Shown: positions 32,781 through 45,463 of the stretch, one piece after another
Position numbering within the stretch: the first letter of the stretch is position 1
Layout of the letters: each line of letters starts with the position of its first letter
Assembly (NCBI GenBank): GCA_029582265.1
Contig: CM055823.1
Span: forward strand, 3,596,001-3,660,000
Reading direction: 5' to 3'
From: Zoroaster sp. YZ-2022
Lineage: Eukaryota > Echinodermata > Asteroidea > Forcipulatida > Zoroasteridae
Length of the DNA stretch: 64,000 nt
Notes under the pieces: model-generated
Database searches by the model: none
What the model was told of the DNA's origin: nothing
What the model saw: only the letters and a program-made list of their open reading frames with translations
Made by a program: the position numbers and the translations under genes

Positions 32781-35573
32781 TCATACTGTACTATGACCAA
32801 TGTATGTGTGTACCATGCATGTATGCAAACAGATCATGTACAAACTAGTACTGGGAGTAATTACCAGTTAGTTCACTAACAGTTTAACTGAATCTTACAT
32901 ACTGTACTATGACCAATGCATGTGTGTACCATGCATGTATGCAAACAGATCATGTACAAACTAGTGCTGGGAGTTACCAGTTAGTTCACTAACAGTTTAA
33001 CTGAATCTTTCATACTGTACTATGACCAATGCATGTGTACCATGCATGTATGCAAACAGATCATGTACAAACTAGTGCTGGGAGTTACCAGTTAGTTCAC
33101 TAACAGTTTAACTGAATCTTTCATACTGTACTATGACCAATGCATGTGTACCATGCATGTATGCAAACAGATCATGTACAAACTTGTGCTGGGAGTTACC
33201 AGTTAGTTCACTAACCGTTTAACCGAATCTTTCATACTGACTATGACCAATGCATGTGTGTACCATGCATGTATGCAAACAGATCATGTACAAACTAGTG
33301 CTGGGAGTTACCAGTTAGTTCACTAACAGTTTAACTGAATCTTTCATACTGTACTATGACCAATGCATGTGTGTACCATGCATGTATGCAAACAGATCAT
33401 GTACAAACTTGTGCTGGGAGTTACCAGTTAGTTCACTAACAGTTTAACTGAATCTTTCATACTGTACTATGACCAATACATATGTGTACCATGCATGTAT
33501 GCAAACAGATCATGTACAAACTAGTGCTGGGAGTTACCAGTTAGTTCACTAACAGTTTAACTGAATCTTACATACTGTACTATGACCAATGCATGTGTGT
33601 ACCATGCATGTATGCAAACAGATCATGTACAAACTAGTGCTGGGAGTTACCAGTTAGTTCACTAACAGTTTAACTGAATCTTTCATACTGTACTATGACC
33701 AATACATGTGTGTACCATGCATGTATGCAAACAGATCATGTACAAACTAGTGCTGGGAGTTACCAGTTAGTTCACTAACAGTTTAACTGAATCTTACATA
33801 CTGTACTATGACCAATGCATGTGTGTACCGTGCATGTATACAAACAGATCATGTACAAACTAGTGCTGAGAGTTACCAGTTAGTTCACTAACAGTTTAAC
33901 TGAATCTTTCATACTGTACTATGACCAATGCATGTGTGTACCATGCATGTATGCAAACAGATCATGTACAAACTAGTGCTGGGAGTTGCCAGTTAGTTCA
34001 CTAACAGTTTAACTGAATCTTTCATACTGTACTATGACCAATGCATGTGTGTACCATGCATGTATGCAAACAGATCATGTACAAACTAGTGCTGAGAGTT
34101 ACCAGTTAGTTCACTAACAGTTTAACTGAATCTTTCATACTGTACTATGACCAATGCATGTGTGTACCATGCATGTATGCAAACAGATCATGTACAAACT
34201 AGTGCTAGGAGTTACCAGTTAGTTCACTAACAGTTTAACTGAATCTTTCATACTGTACTATGACCAATGCATGTGTGTACCATGCGTAATGCACACAGAT
34301 CATGTACAAACTAGTGCTGGGAGTTATCAGTTAGTTCACTAACAGTTTAACTGAATCTTACATACTGTACTATGACCAATGCATGTGTACCATGCATGTA
34401 TGCAAACAGATCATGTACAAACTAGTGCTGGGAGTTATCAGTTAGTTCACTAACAGTTTAACTGAATCTTTCATACTGTACTATGACCAATGCATGTGTG
34501 TACCATGCATGCAGCCCTGAAATTACACGACGGCAACGACGGCAATTGCCGTCAATGCCCTCACCCTCTGCCGTGATGCCCTTTAAAAATGCCACTTTTC
34601 ACGGCAACGAGTTGCTGTGCCTTTTCCCTGCATTGCCGTTGTGCCCACTTGTACACATACTGTACATAGTATTTAGTATGTACATGTACATTCTCGATCT
34701 CACGGAAAAAATATATCGCCGCCGCGCCACGCTCGCCATTGCGCAACCGGTGACTGCGCTGCTAAGACCAAGTTCACGCAACGACCATTTGGGAACAAAA
34801 TACTAGTAGTTAAAATTACCTGGTACTCATGACCAAAACGATATAGCGGTTACCAGGCAATATCGGCCGCTTGGTCGTTGTACGAACTTGGCCCTTGCTA
34901 ATACTTTGGTTGGTGTCAACAGTACCCACAACATTAACACTACGCCAGGCGTTCGCGGGTACCAGCTAAAAATAGCATGGCGCGGCGTTGGGGTGCATGC
35001 AACGTAAATAATACATGAGTCTGTACCTAGACACGCATGCAGCTTGTGCGTGTGCATCATATCATCGGAGATAGCATATCGCGATCATCGTGTGTAGCTA
35101 GCTGTAAACCGTATGTACATGTACATGTACATTACGTGACCGGGGCTTTTGGTGGTCGTCAACATGCCGTCAAAAGGTCGACTAGCAAATATGTACATGT
35201 ATATGTAATAAAACCCAAACGGAGACAGATAAAGGAAACTGTAGTGTTATTGGTGTGTTAATTTTTCGTTGTTTTTTTATTTAATTTTTTTAAAAAGATT
35301 GCCTTGGTGCCCTTTTAGTTTTTTTTATCATTGCCGTGATGCCCTTTGAAAATCTTAAAAATTGCCTAAGTGCCCTGATTTTTTGTAAAAAGACAAGGCA
35401 AAACTGCCTTGCCCCTTTCAAGCTGTAATTTCAGGGCTGTGCATGTATGCAAACAGATCATGTACAAACTAGTGCTAGGAGTTACCAGTTAGTTCACTAA
35501 CAGTTTAACTGAATCTTTCATACTGTACTATGACCAATGCATGTGTGTACCATGCATGCAAACAGATCATGTA
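32781..35573 (+). repeat. ~112-bp satellite array, interrupted and ending at a gap
   Basis: About 15 head-to-tail units (CATACTGTACTATGACCAAT ... AGTTTAACTGAATCTT) run from 32781 to 34511. An element follows, then one further unit up to the 500-N gap. Units differ at single bases. The array probably extends into the gap. Confidence 0.95.
34512..35439 (+). mobile_element. 928-bp hAT-like element inside the 112-bp satellite
   Basis: The ends CAGCCCTGAAATTACA and its exact complement form a 16-bp TIR. TGCATG (34506-34511 and 35440-35445) flanks both sides, and the satellite unit resumes in register after it. Subterminal GCCGTGATGCCC-like words link it to the 30177 family. No transposase. Confidence 0.85.
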
Positions 35574-36073
35574 NNNNNNNNNNNNNNNNNNNNNNNNNNN
35601 NNNNNNNNNNNNNNNNNNNNNNNNNNNNNNNNNNNNNNNNNNNNNNNNNNNNNNNNNNNNNNNNNNNNNNNNNNNNNNNNNNNNNNNNNNNNNNNNNNNN
35701 NNNNNNNNNNNNNNNNNNNNNNNNNNNNNNNNNNNNNNNNNNNNNNNNNNNNNNNNNNNNNNNNNNNNNNNNNNNNNNNNNNNNNNNNNNNNNNNNNNNN
35801 NNNNNNNNNNNNNNNNNNNNNNNNNNNNNNNNNNNNNNNNNNNNNNNNNNNNNNNNNNNNNNNNNNNNNNNNNNNNNNNNNNNNNNNNNNNNNNNNNNNN
35901 NNNNNNNNNNNNNNNNNNNNNNNNNNNNNNNNNNNNNNNNNNNNNNNNNNNNNNNNNNNNNNNNNNNNNNNNNNNNNNNNNNNNNNNNNNNNNNNNNNNN
36001 NNNNNNNNNNNNNNNNNNNNNNNNNNNNNNNNNNNNNNNNNNNNNNNNNNNNNNNNNNNNNNNNNNNNNNNNN
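35574..36073. other. Assembly gap, 500 N
   Basis: Exactly 500 N, so a placeholder of arbitrary size. Frames spanning it are meaningless. Confidence 1.
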
Positions 36074-36124
36074 CGTTTGATTTGTGAAATTTTCCCTTTT
36101 TTTTTCCGGTAAATTTATCGGTAC

Positions 36125-36425
36125 CCAAGACTCAATCTACATGTTTTCAAATCGAATGGCCCCGGCCCTCACATGGTGCACTGCCTTCGCACACACTGTG
36201 TGCCAACGATTGCGACTCAAATCTACACGTTTTCCAATCGAATGGCCCCTCACATGTTTTCCACTGGCTTCGCGCACTGTTTTGTATGTATGTCAACGAT
36301 TGCGACTCAATCTACACGTTTTCAAATCAAATGGCCCTCACATGGTGCACTGCCTTCGCACTGTACGTGTGTCAACGATTGCGACTCGATCTACACGTTT
36401 TCAAATCGAATGGCCACTCACATGT
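36125..36425 (+). repeat. Short tandem repeat at the contig edge (~80-90 bp, about 4 units)
   Basis: TCTACACGTTTTCAAATCGA recurs near 36136, 36220, 36311 and 36390 with ATTGCGACTC before it. Copy 1 has a single such unit near 10871. Confidence 0.85.
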
Positions 36426-36715
36426 TGCATGTTGAGCATTGCACGCAATATGGATGAATTTGCTGTGTCAATCACAGCGAAAAGTACAACAAAACTGCTT
36501 GGGATACTTTTATTCTGAAGCAAAATTCCTTGCTGATAGGTATACAAATGAAAAACATGGTATGTCGTTTCAGTTCCAATGCATTTCAATCTTAAAATGA
36601 CAGTCAAGGAGGAAAAAAAAATAAAATAAAATAAAAAATATCCCGACCGACCGACCCCTTCAGATATTTTCACTGGAGGGCAACTCAACAATTTTTTTTA
36701 TTTGGCCTAATGCAA

Positions 36716-37405
36716 AAAAAAAAAAGATGTTGAGTTGCCCTCCACCGACCGACCCAAAAGTGCTGAAATCTCGGGTCGGGTTTTTTCTTCTTATTTTTCC
36801 CGTCATCTATAGGGCCTATTTTTATTAATGAAACTTACCAATTTTCTTTGTATAAAACATAATACGTTTGATTTGTGAAATTTTCCATTTTTTTACCGGT
36901 AAATTTACCGGTACCCAAGACTCAATCTACATGTTTTCAAATCGAATGGCCACTCACATGTTGTATGTTGAGCATTGCACGCAATAGGCCTATGGATGAA
37001 TTTGCTGTGTCAATCACAGCGAAAAGTACAACAAAAATGCTTGGGATACTTTTATTCTGAAGCAAAATTCCTTGCTGATAGGTATACACATGTCTTAATA
37101 TCATATGTCAACCAATGGGATGCATAAAGTTGTTAAGAACAAAAGTGCTAGAAACAAGTGTATGAAATGTTGAAATAAAGTTGTTGAAAGATTATTTATT
37201 ATAAAGTTGAATGTGTGATGTCTTTTTATTCTTTAGGTACTTGTGCATACTGCTAGGTCATTGTCTTTGAAAAACATGGTATGTGGTTTCAGTTCCAATG
37301 CATTTCAAGGAGAAAAAAAATAAATAAATAAAAAAAATCCCGACCGACCGACCCCTTCAAATATTTTCACTGGAGGGCAACTCAATTTTTTTTTTTTGTG
37401 GCCTT
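36716..37405. mobile_element. TA-flanked MITE, copy 2, second of two in tandem
   Basis: Same element as 10654-11200, directly preceded by the tail of another copy (36074-36708). It also carries an insertion of about 130 bp at about 37126-37255 that copy 1 lacks. Confidence 0.7.
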
Positions 37406-38334
37406 AGAAGATCTTGTGGATTGTACCGGTGGGTACGAGGGAAGTAAGATTAACTAGGCCTACCGTACCCCTTGGGTATGGGGACGCGGTTGACAAAAAA
37501 TAGATCATCGTACTTTAGACAGGTTCCAGTTGTCTCTATTGCATGCACTGCATGCACTGCATGCACAGCACGAGTCAGGTCACCCGACTACAACTCCACA
37601 TTGTTCAAATTAAAGTTGGCGCTCTGATGAAGTGCAGAACAGACACACGAGTGGACGGATTTGTCAATATTATCAATCGACAAACATCGAGCTAATAAGT
37701 CTACAAAAACCATCCTCACCTAAAGTATCTATTAGGTAAGTACTCATACTTAATTAGTTTTTAAAATTGGGGGAAATTATCAATCGAATTTTAAAATGTT
37801 GGCCGTTGCACGAATTTGGTTCTCCGACATGCGAGAACCGTTATTCACCATCTAGTATCGTGGCCATATAGTGTATCGCCGTTGGTGTACTGAATTTGAA
37901 AGGTTTTACTATCACTGTATCAGTATCATACCATTTTCTACAAAAACGTTAACCTTTTACAGACAAACGTAACGTATTAATTATTGGAAAGAATGTCAAA
38001 CCCACCCGCCACATGTGCACAATGTCTAGGATGTGTACAAAACGGCAAACGGCTCACAGGATGTGCATACATTTTTTCTCTTAAGTACGTCCTCTTTCGT
38101 CTTTTATTAAGGACAGTCTGATATTTCGTTATTTGTCATATTCTGATAGAAAAGTGGCAGTTATATTCATCATTCTTTACAAAGTATTATTTTAACTTCA
38201 TGGCGCCCATGTCATTAGAAAGTGTAGGCATTTAAGTTGGAGCCTTGTACTGTCATTATTTATATGGCAGCCATTTTATTGTCTGTCTCTGGCATCAGCT
38301 ATATGTTGGTACTGACGGTGACACTCCTGACCAC
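37406..38334. other. Non-coding, copy-2 counterpart of 11201-12033
   Basis: Colinear with copy 1. At about 38252-38272 it shows the site that is occupied by the 1,270-bp element in copy 1. Confidence 0.6.
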
Positions 38335-41300
38335 GATGAGAAAGAATGTCGTATCCAACCATAAACTAGGTTTTTTTTTAAATATTCTATCGATTTTTGG
38401 GGTACAGAAAGCAAAATCCATTTTTAAAATGCACTTTTATTTTTAAAAGTAGAATCTTATTAACGTTGACACAATCGGACTGACATGTATGAGGAAGTCT
38501 TCATATACCAAAATTGCTTGATTTTTCATGAAATAAATATCCTGGAATAATTTTATGTCCATCATCCAAATGTTCTCTACCTTAGGGAATATTACATTAT
38601 TGGTTATATTGAATGAGAAAAAATGGCAGTTGGATACGACATTCTACCCCTTTGTAATTCAAGCATACATGTATGACATCCTCAAGACTGGTCTCAAGAC
38701 CACTTCCGGTTTTCTGTATGTTAGTACTGAAAATAATCCAAAAAGCAAAATATGGCAATTGGATTTAGAAAAGTACACTTATAAAATCCATGCCTGTCAA
38801 GCAAAACATCCTCCAAAAATTCTGGTTAAGTTTTAAAAAATGTATCGGTTGATTTTCCTGAGAATCGTGATATAGTAATTGCTGGCCCACTGAATGCACT
38901 CTGTGAAATAAAAAAGACCGGCCAAATATTGTGGAAATGGAAGGTCCAATTTTTAAAGTTTTGTAATTTATAAAAAACGTTGAGTGAACTTATTTTTCGT
39001 GTACATTTGTAAACATCGCATTTTTTGCTTGAAGTTGAATCTAAACGATGTAGTTAAATTGATTTTGTAATCTTTCAACAGATTAGTCTGGCTGGGTTGT
39101 GAGAATAACATGATAGCTTCAACGGTGTAGCATGCTACAGGATGTATCCACTTGAGGGATTTCTGTGAAACTTAGTGGTAAGTTTGAGATATATTATCAA
39201 GTTAAAGGGAAGGTACAACATTGGTAATTCCAATCCTCCAGTTTTCAAGAAATATCATAAATCATAAAACTAACCTGAGAAAGTTTCATCACAATAGGTT
39301 CCCACGTTGAGAAAAGAACAAAACTGTTATATATCTGTTAGGTTTTTACTCCATTGTTTTTCAGTACATTTACCTACTTCACATCAAGTTGGCTCATTTC
39401 ATCAGGTTGGGATACAAGGTGTGACATGAAGGTGAAATTTTCAAAAGTGATTAACTAACTTTTACAGTTTTTATTATGGAAATATATTATATTTTATAAT
39501 TTAAAAGTTTTTTCTCCATTGAATTCAAAACTAAAATGATCCATTGGTGTCAACATGAAGGAAACAAATCACAGTACGGATGTAACATGGACACCAAAAT
39601 ATATTTCAATGCAGCAGATGTTAGTCAAAGCTTATGAATCCCTCATCTCTTTTCACTTCAAATCAGTCTGGTTTCATGCATTTACCAATTAATATTATGC
39701 TTTTAATGTCAGTCTTACATCGAAGCAATAAAAAGAGTCGACAAAATGATCATTATTTGTTTTTGGCATCTAGAGGCTTTATTCTGGAATTTTTCTTTAT
39801 TAAATAATTTTTCAATAAAATCTATTTAAAAGTGACTTGGAATGGACAATGAGGTTTATTGCTGTGGTATTGGGGTTTCTGGTGAATTGCATTGACCTTC
39901 AATTGAGTTTATTCTGTCCTAAACTGGGCTGTGGATGTAACACTGACAACATTGGACACCGTGTCCACGTTACATACTTCATGAACAACGATAATACTCC
40001 AGTAGACAACACATTACTATTCACAATGAGCAACAGTTACAGTTCTTCAGAGATTATACAGACCCATAAGTCACTTCTCTATGCAGAAATTGACCTTTAA
40101 AGACATCTGTAGAATATTTAAGAGTACACAAAAGCTATCGGACGAAACCTGAACTACGTATACACCTTTGAATTTTTTTCAAGAACCTACTGCAGACAAG
40201 GATCTGTGTGTGATTTATGTGTCATTTTTTAAAACTAATTACTAACTTTAAAATTGTTTAAAATTTTGGGTCATTACTAATTGTATCCACCATTACACAC
40301 TATTGGTAAAGTGTCTGGAAATGTTTCAATAATTTGTTAGAATCAAGAGAATAAAACCAAATTTGGGGTGGGGAGAATTTTATTTTCACTCTGAGACTCA
40401 TTTCATTTCTATAATAAATAAAATGTTATAGACCTGATCAATTTCTCACGGACAGAAAGTTTCAAAAATTGCCTTCCCTAATTATAGTTTATTTAGTGCT
40501 TAATTTCAAGTCTATCTGCACATTACATGTCAACTATAATTTGTTTGTGCCATGGACAAATGGGATAAGATATTGATGCCTTATTTTGACTCTGCTTTAA
40601 AAATGGTTTGATCTAGAAAATTTGAAGTATTATTTTGTGAAAAAGATGTTTTGACATCCCAAACCTTGGTAATACTTTTTTAATGCATCCTCATACAAAT
40701 AGTAAGTTTTGGCCAGAATATTTAATGTTGGTGGATTGATTGGAACACCAGATAGGCAAACTAAAGAAGAAACTAGAAAACAACTGTTAATTTTTTTTTT
40801 TAATTCAAGCTTTCAATATACAATGTTTGATTTGAGGGACAAACTTTTTCACTCATTACACTCAAAATACAATTTACCCGTTGCTGTAAGAGTATTATTG
40901 AATATATTATAAATAGTGAAAAGTGGAGGTTGGATACTGCTTTCCCTTGTGTGTGTAATCAAGCAATAATGGTTGTGGCCTTGTAACCGACGATGTTCAC
41001 ACACACGACCGTAAAACACCATTGTTGCCCAGTTTACGGACACGGTGGTATGTCATTTCGCTAAGACTACACAACGATTTTGCCTTGGTTTGCTCCTAAA
41101 ATCAATGAGAATTTCAAAAGTAAACGTAGTTTATTTCTATTATCAGTGCATATTATTTTGTAATATTTGCATGAGGCAATGCCGACTCATTTTCGACAAT
41201 GATTTCGGTTTGCAATGCTTCGGGCGATGGCCACGTGCCTTTCGTTCCAACACTTGGCGCAAACATTGTCACAGTTGGCGCGATGCTGCATGCTGGCGAT

Positions 41301-42995
41301 GCATTTTGAATAGCATTGCAATGAATGCACTGTTTGCGCGCCAGAAGTTCAACGCATGGCGCCAAGCTGCTGGCATCGACGTAACATGAGACTCCGGCTC
41401 AATTTAGTTTTATTCGATGTGAAAGAGTTTTCGACAGCTTTGTTTAGTGTCCACAAAATAAGTACTCCGTTTAAATGTTTAAAAAAATGTTTGCCCCTCC
41501 TCAAAAGCTTTAAAAACAGTTGAAACTTGGCATAATATTTTACAACTATCGACGTAACAAAAGACGCCAGGGTTTCAGACAGCTTTTCCCGCCAAATTAA
41601 ACCTCGGTAGAACAGACTTAATGAGTTGAAATCAAGACGGTCGTGTAGACATCAGTTATGCACCATACTATTTTTTAATGCGGTGGAATATATTTTTTTC
41701 TACTAATTGTGCTTAGATGTAACTAATTACGGATGAACACCAAATTCGGTCGTTTTATTTAAACTTAATTTTTGAGAAAACGGTACAGTTTAACTTCCAG
41801 CTGACTCTTTTATTCATTAAAGAGGGTTTGGACATGAATATTATGATGCAATGTTATAGTTTTGGGCACTGGCGAAAATCTTTACACCATTCTGTCGACG
41901 TAACACAGATTTACCAAAAAGACACCATGCGTTACGTCGATGAAAAGAAAATTTGAGCGCCGTTGCTGAAATAATTTATGCAAATATTCCAGTATGGCTA
42001 CCTTTATGTGAGAATTTAAACATCATATAACACATATATTAACAGAAAAAGTTTACTTTGATTTTTTATTTATTATTCTTCATCATCATAATATGCATAT
42101 ATTTTTATGTCACAATTTTCATCACTTTTATTTCCATGGACACCACAACATTCTTGGATAGAAATAAAAAATTTAAACCCGAAATTATTAAAAAAAACAA
42201 TTCTGATTCATACTCGAGTATATAATTAATCAGGATAAACCATAATTTTCCTCTAAACATAGCCCAATCCTTATACAATTGTCCCTTAAAAAGTTGAGTT
42301 CAGCATATTTTGAGTGTATCCCACCCAACCTGGTGAAATGAGCCAGTTACCTTTCAGATAATAATGTGGTCATGATCAATACTGCACCTTCGCTTTAAAC
42401 ATTAGTCAGCATATTAAGATGTTTCTGTTTTGCTTTTTCGCCCAAGTTAAATAAATTTTGATAATTTGTCAACAAACAGGAGGGAAGCAAAATCTCCCAA
42501 AATATCATTTCCAATCCTCACAGGACTACACTTTCCTCTCATTAAGTGTGTCCTCTATCATCTTTCAAAGGAAAATTTGTGGGGTAGAATGTCGTATTCG
42601 ACCGCCACTTTTTCTCATTAAATATAACCAATAATGTAATCTTACCTACCTAGTAAGGTGGAGAACATATGGATGATGGACATGTACTTCAAATTATTCC
42701 AGGATATTTATTTAATGAAAAATCGGGCATTTTTGGTATACGATGACTTCCTCAGTCATGTCACTCTGATATTGTCAACTCCCCCATTAGTGACCAACAC
42801 AGTCATTGTATATGCGCAGTGGCAACTATAATAGGATCCTTCTATTTTCTGAAGGGGAGATCAAGTCCGAAAACCATCATAAAAGTGGATTTTAAAATAC
42901 TTTTGTGCCCCCAAAAAATCGATGGAATAATTTTTTAACTGGCTAGTGGTTGCAAAAAAAATAATTTAAAAAAACCCTTAAAAACGACATTCTTT
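38335..42995. repeat. ~4.7-kb inverted repeat, copy 2
   Basis: Counterpart of 13380-18045, with the arms at its two ends. No insertions in this copy. The frame at 39837-40100 is open here and broken in copy 1. Confidence 0.75.
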
Positions 42996-43126
42996 CCAAT
43001 CTGTGATATTTGTCATATTTGGATAGACAAGTGGCGGTTGTATACTTTATTTCTTTGAACCAACCAGTCTGGAGTCAAGACTTTCGCAAATAGTTGATGT
43101 TTGACAACCTTTTGAAATGTCTGCAA

Positions 43127-44270
43127 TAGGCTTGGGCGGTTCCACAATTTCTGGAACTGGTTCGGTTCCAAAAAAAGACTCGGTTCCGAGTCGGAACCAG
43201 TTCCAAGAGATTCAAAGAAAAACATAAGGATTACAAAAAAATAAAACATAGGCGGCCCCACGGTCTATTCAAACTTCGTTGTGTCCCTCATACGAAAGCA
43301 AGGCGTTTCAATTTTCAACATAAATGCAGTGATGATAATGTTGTTTACTTTAAAATATGTTTCAGAGACTTTAAAGAAACTTTTTGGAAACTTTAAGCTA
43401 AGTTAGAGATTTGTTTCATTATCCTACCGTTAGCAAACAACGTTACAAGCCCTTCGAGTACATGCCATGGCTTTGCATGCACATGCTTCAGGGGTTGGAG
43501 CAATTAAGCAATTATACCACCCCCTATGCACAAGGTACCGTACTACCGTCCATGCTTATTGAAATTACATTAAGAACACTAGCAACATGACTAACTTCGT
43601 CACAAGATTATCCATATTACGGGGCCACCTTGATCATTCCACTTCACAAGACACGTGCTGTCAGCATTTTTAACAACATTTCCATAACCAAAGTATCCAT
43701 GTTATGGGGCCAATTTATAAACAGGGGTTGGAGCAATTAAGCAATTGCACCACCCCCTACAAAAATACCCATACCGTCCATGTCGTTTTGCCGTATTGAA
43801 AGTACACAAAGAACACAAGCAACATGAATGTTAACTTCGTCACAAGTTTATCCATATTACGGGGCCCCCTTGATCACTCCACTTCTCAAGACATGTGCTG
43901 TCAACATTTGTAGCAACATCTCCATCTCTATTATAACCAAAGTATCCATGTTATGGGGCCACTTTATAAACAACTCAGTGACGCACAATGATACTACTAA
44001 CGCACAGACATTGCGGTTTGCTTCAGTTGTATATGTGGCGCCTTCGCAAGTTTGCCGTGGTCTACAGTTACATTTTGTCGGTCACTCATCAAAGACAATC
44101 GGGTATTTTGACTGGAGCCGGCTCTGACTGGGATTCGGCTCTTTGAAGGACTCGGTTCCGGAACCGACTTTTGCGAGTACCCGGTTCTTTAAAAGAGTGG
44201 AACTGTGGTTCCGATTTTTAATTTGGAATCGGGTAGAACTGGGTACCCGCTGGAACCGCCCAAGCCCTTA
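43127..44270. mobile_element. hAT-like element A, copy 2
   Basis: Same ends and internal 235-bp duplication as 18179-19324. Confidence 0.75.
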
Positions 44271-44273
44271 ATG

Positions 44274-45380
44274 CAGGCCTCGACAAATCGCCTGTCCGAT
44301 TGCCCGGGACACGGTGAAATTTTGTCGGGCAACCTGGATGTCTGAATGGTCTGCCCGATCGGGCAAGTGTTCTTATTGAAACACTAATGAGTTATATTAC
44401 TTATTAAATAAACATTTTACTGTTTAAATCCACTGGTGATTACCTACAAAGTGTTCAAAGCATTTAATAAAATCTAAGCTTATAAAAATCCACTCAATTG
44501 TCGTGCATGTGGGTTGTTAATCTTAACTGACACTGGTTTCCTTATTACATGCATTTGTCTGCACAATTAAAAATCGAGGAGCCAAGGAAACAATCTTGTA
44601 CTCATGGTTCGCCGCCGGCCCCACCGTATTGGTTTAGCGGTGGACGGTGAAGTACTGTTAACGTTGCTGTCGGCTGCTGCATTCAGCATAACAACACAGT
44701 TTATGTGAACCCATTGTGGAAAAATACATCGCTGGTACTAGAATGCGGCTATAAGCCAGGAACTTCGTGTCTGGCGTCACTCTGTTTGATCTGGTATTGC
44801 CCGGTAGCCCAGTTGAGAACCCATTTGCCAAGCCAAAAATAGTTTCCTTTGTGTTTCTCTCTCTTGGAAACAGCTGGGATCCACTCCATTTTGATTGTGT
44901 TTTAATTTGGCGTGACAATTACGCGTCAGGTAATTGAATTGTAGCTGACAACTAGTTAATAAATATTACAAAATGTCATTTTGTGAATTGAGAATTCGTA
45001 AGTGGGCCTCATGTGATGAGCCTGCACTTGGTGACGTCATACACGAAGTGCCTGGCTTATAGCCGCACTCCCGTACTCGGCATCACGTGTATGCATAAGT
45101 GCAAGCATAAAGATGTCCATGTCATCAGCGCGCCGGTTACGTGTGACTGCGTGCATGACGAAGTTCAAATTTGACATACTTATTTATTCTACGTTGTCAA
45201 TTAAAAAATAAAAATACATAAGTCCAGGTTTGGCAATGTTGACACTTAATTTGCTGATATAATTTCCTCAAAATGCATGTCTCAATTAGGTCTCTTTTTG
45301 CTGGGCAAGTTCGGGCAAGCAATCTGCGACCAAAGCTTGCCCGATCGGGCAATTAAGAAGAAAAAAATTGTCGAGGCCTG
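44274..45380. mobile_element. hAT-like element B, copy 2
   Basis: Same ends, CTTAATG flanks and TGCCCGATCGGGCA palindromes as 19328-20453, with small internal deletions. Confidence 0.8.
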
Positions 45381-45463
45381 CTTAATGTGATTAAGCAATG
45401 CAGTGTTGGCCACTGTTCTGAACTACAGTGTAAAAAACCTAGGCGCTTCTTGGCCATCATTAA

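Noticed and set aside
35505..36128. Open frames spanning the N gaps (also at 57960-58556)
   Set aside because: They exist only because N has no stop codons.
36084..36518. Overlapping frames with a repeated FSNRMAP-like peptide
   Set aside because: They come from an ~80-90-bp non-coding tandem repeat inside a MITE.
39837..40100. 87-residue open frame with a Met start inside the inverted repeat
   Set aside because: The same sequence in copy 1 (about 14890-15160) has a frameshift near 14986, and there is no domain or splice context.
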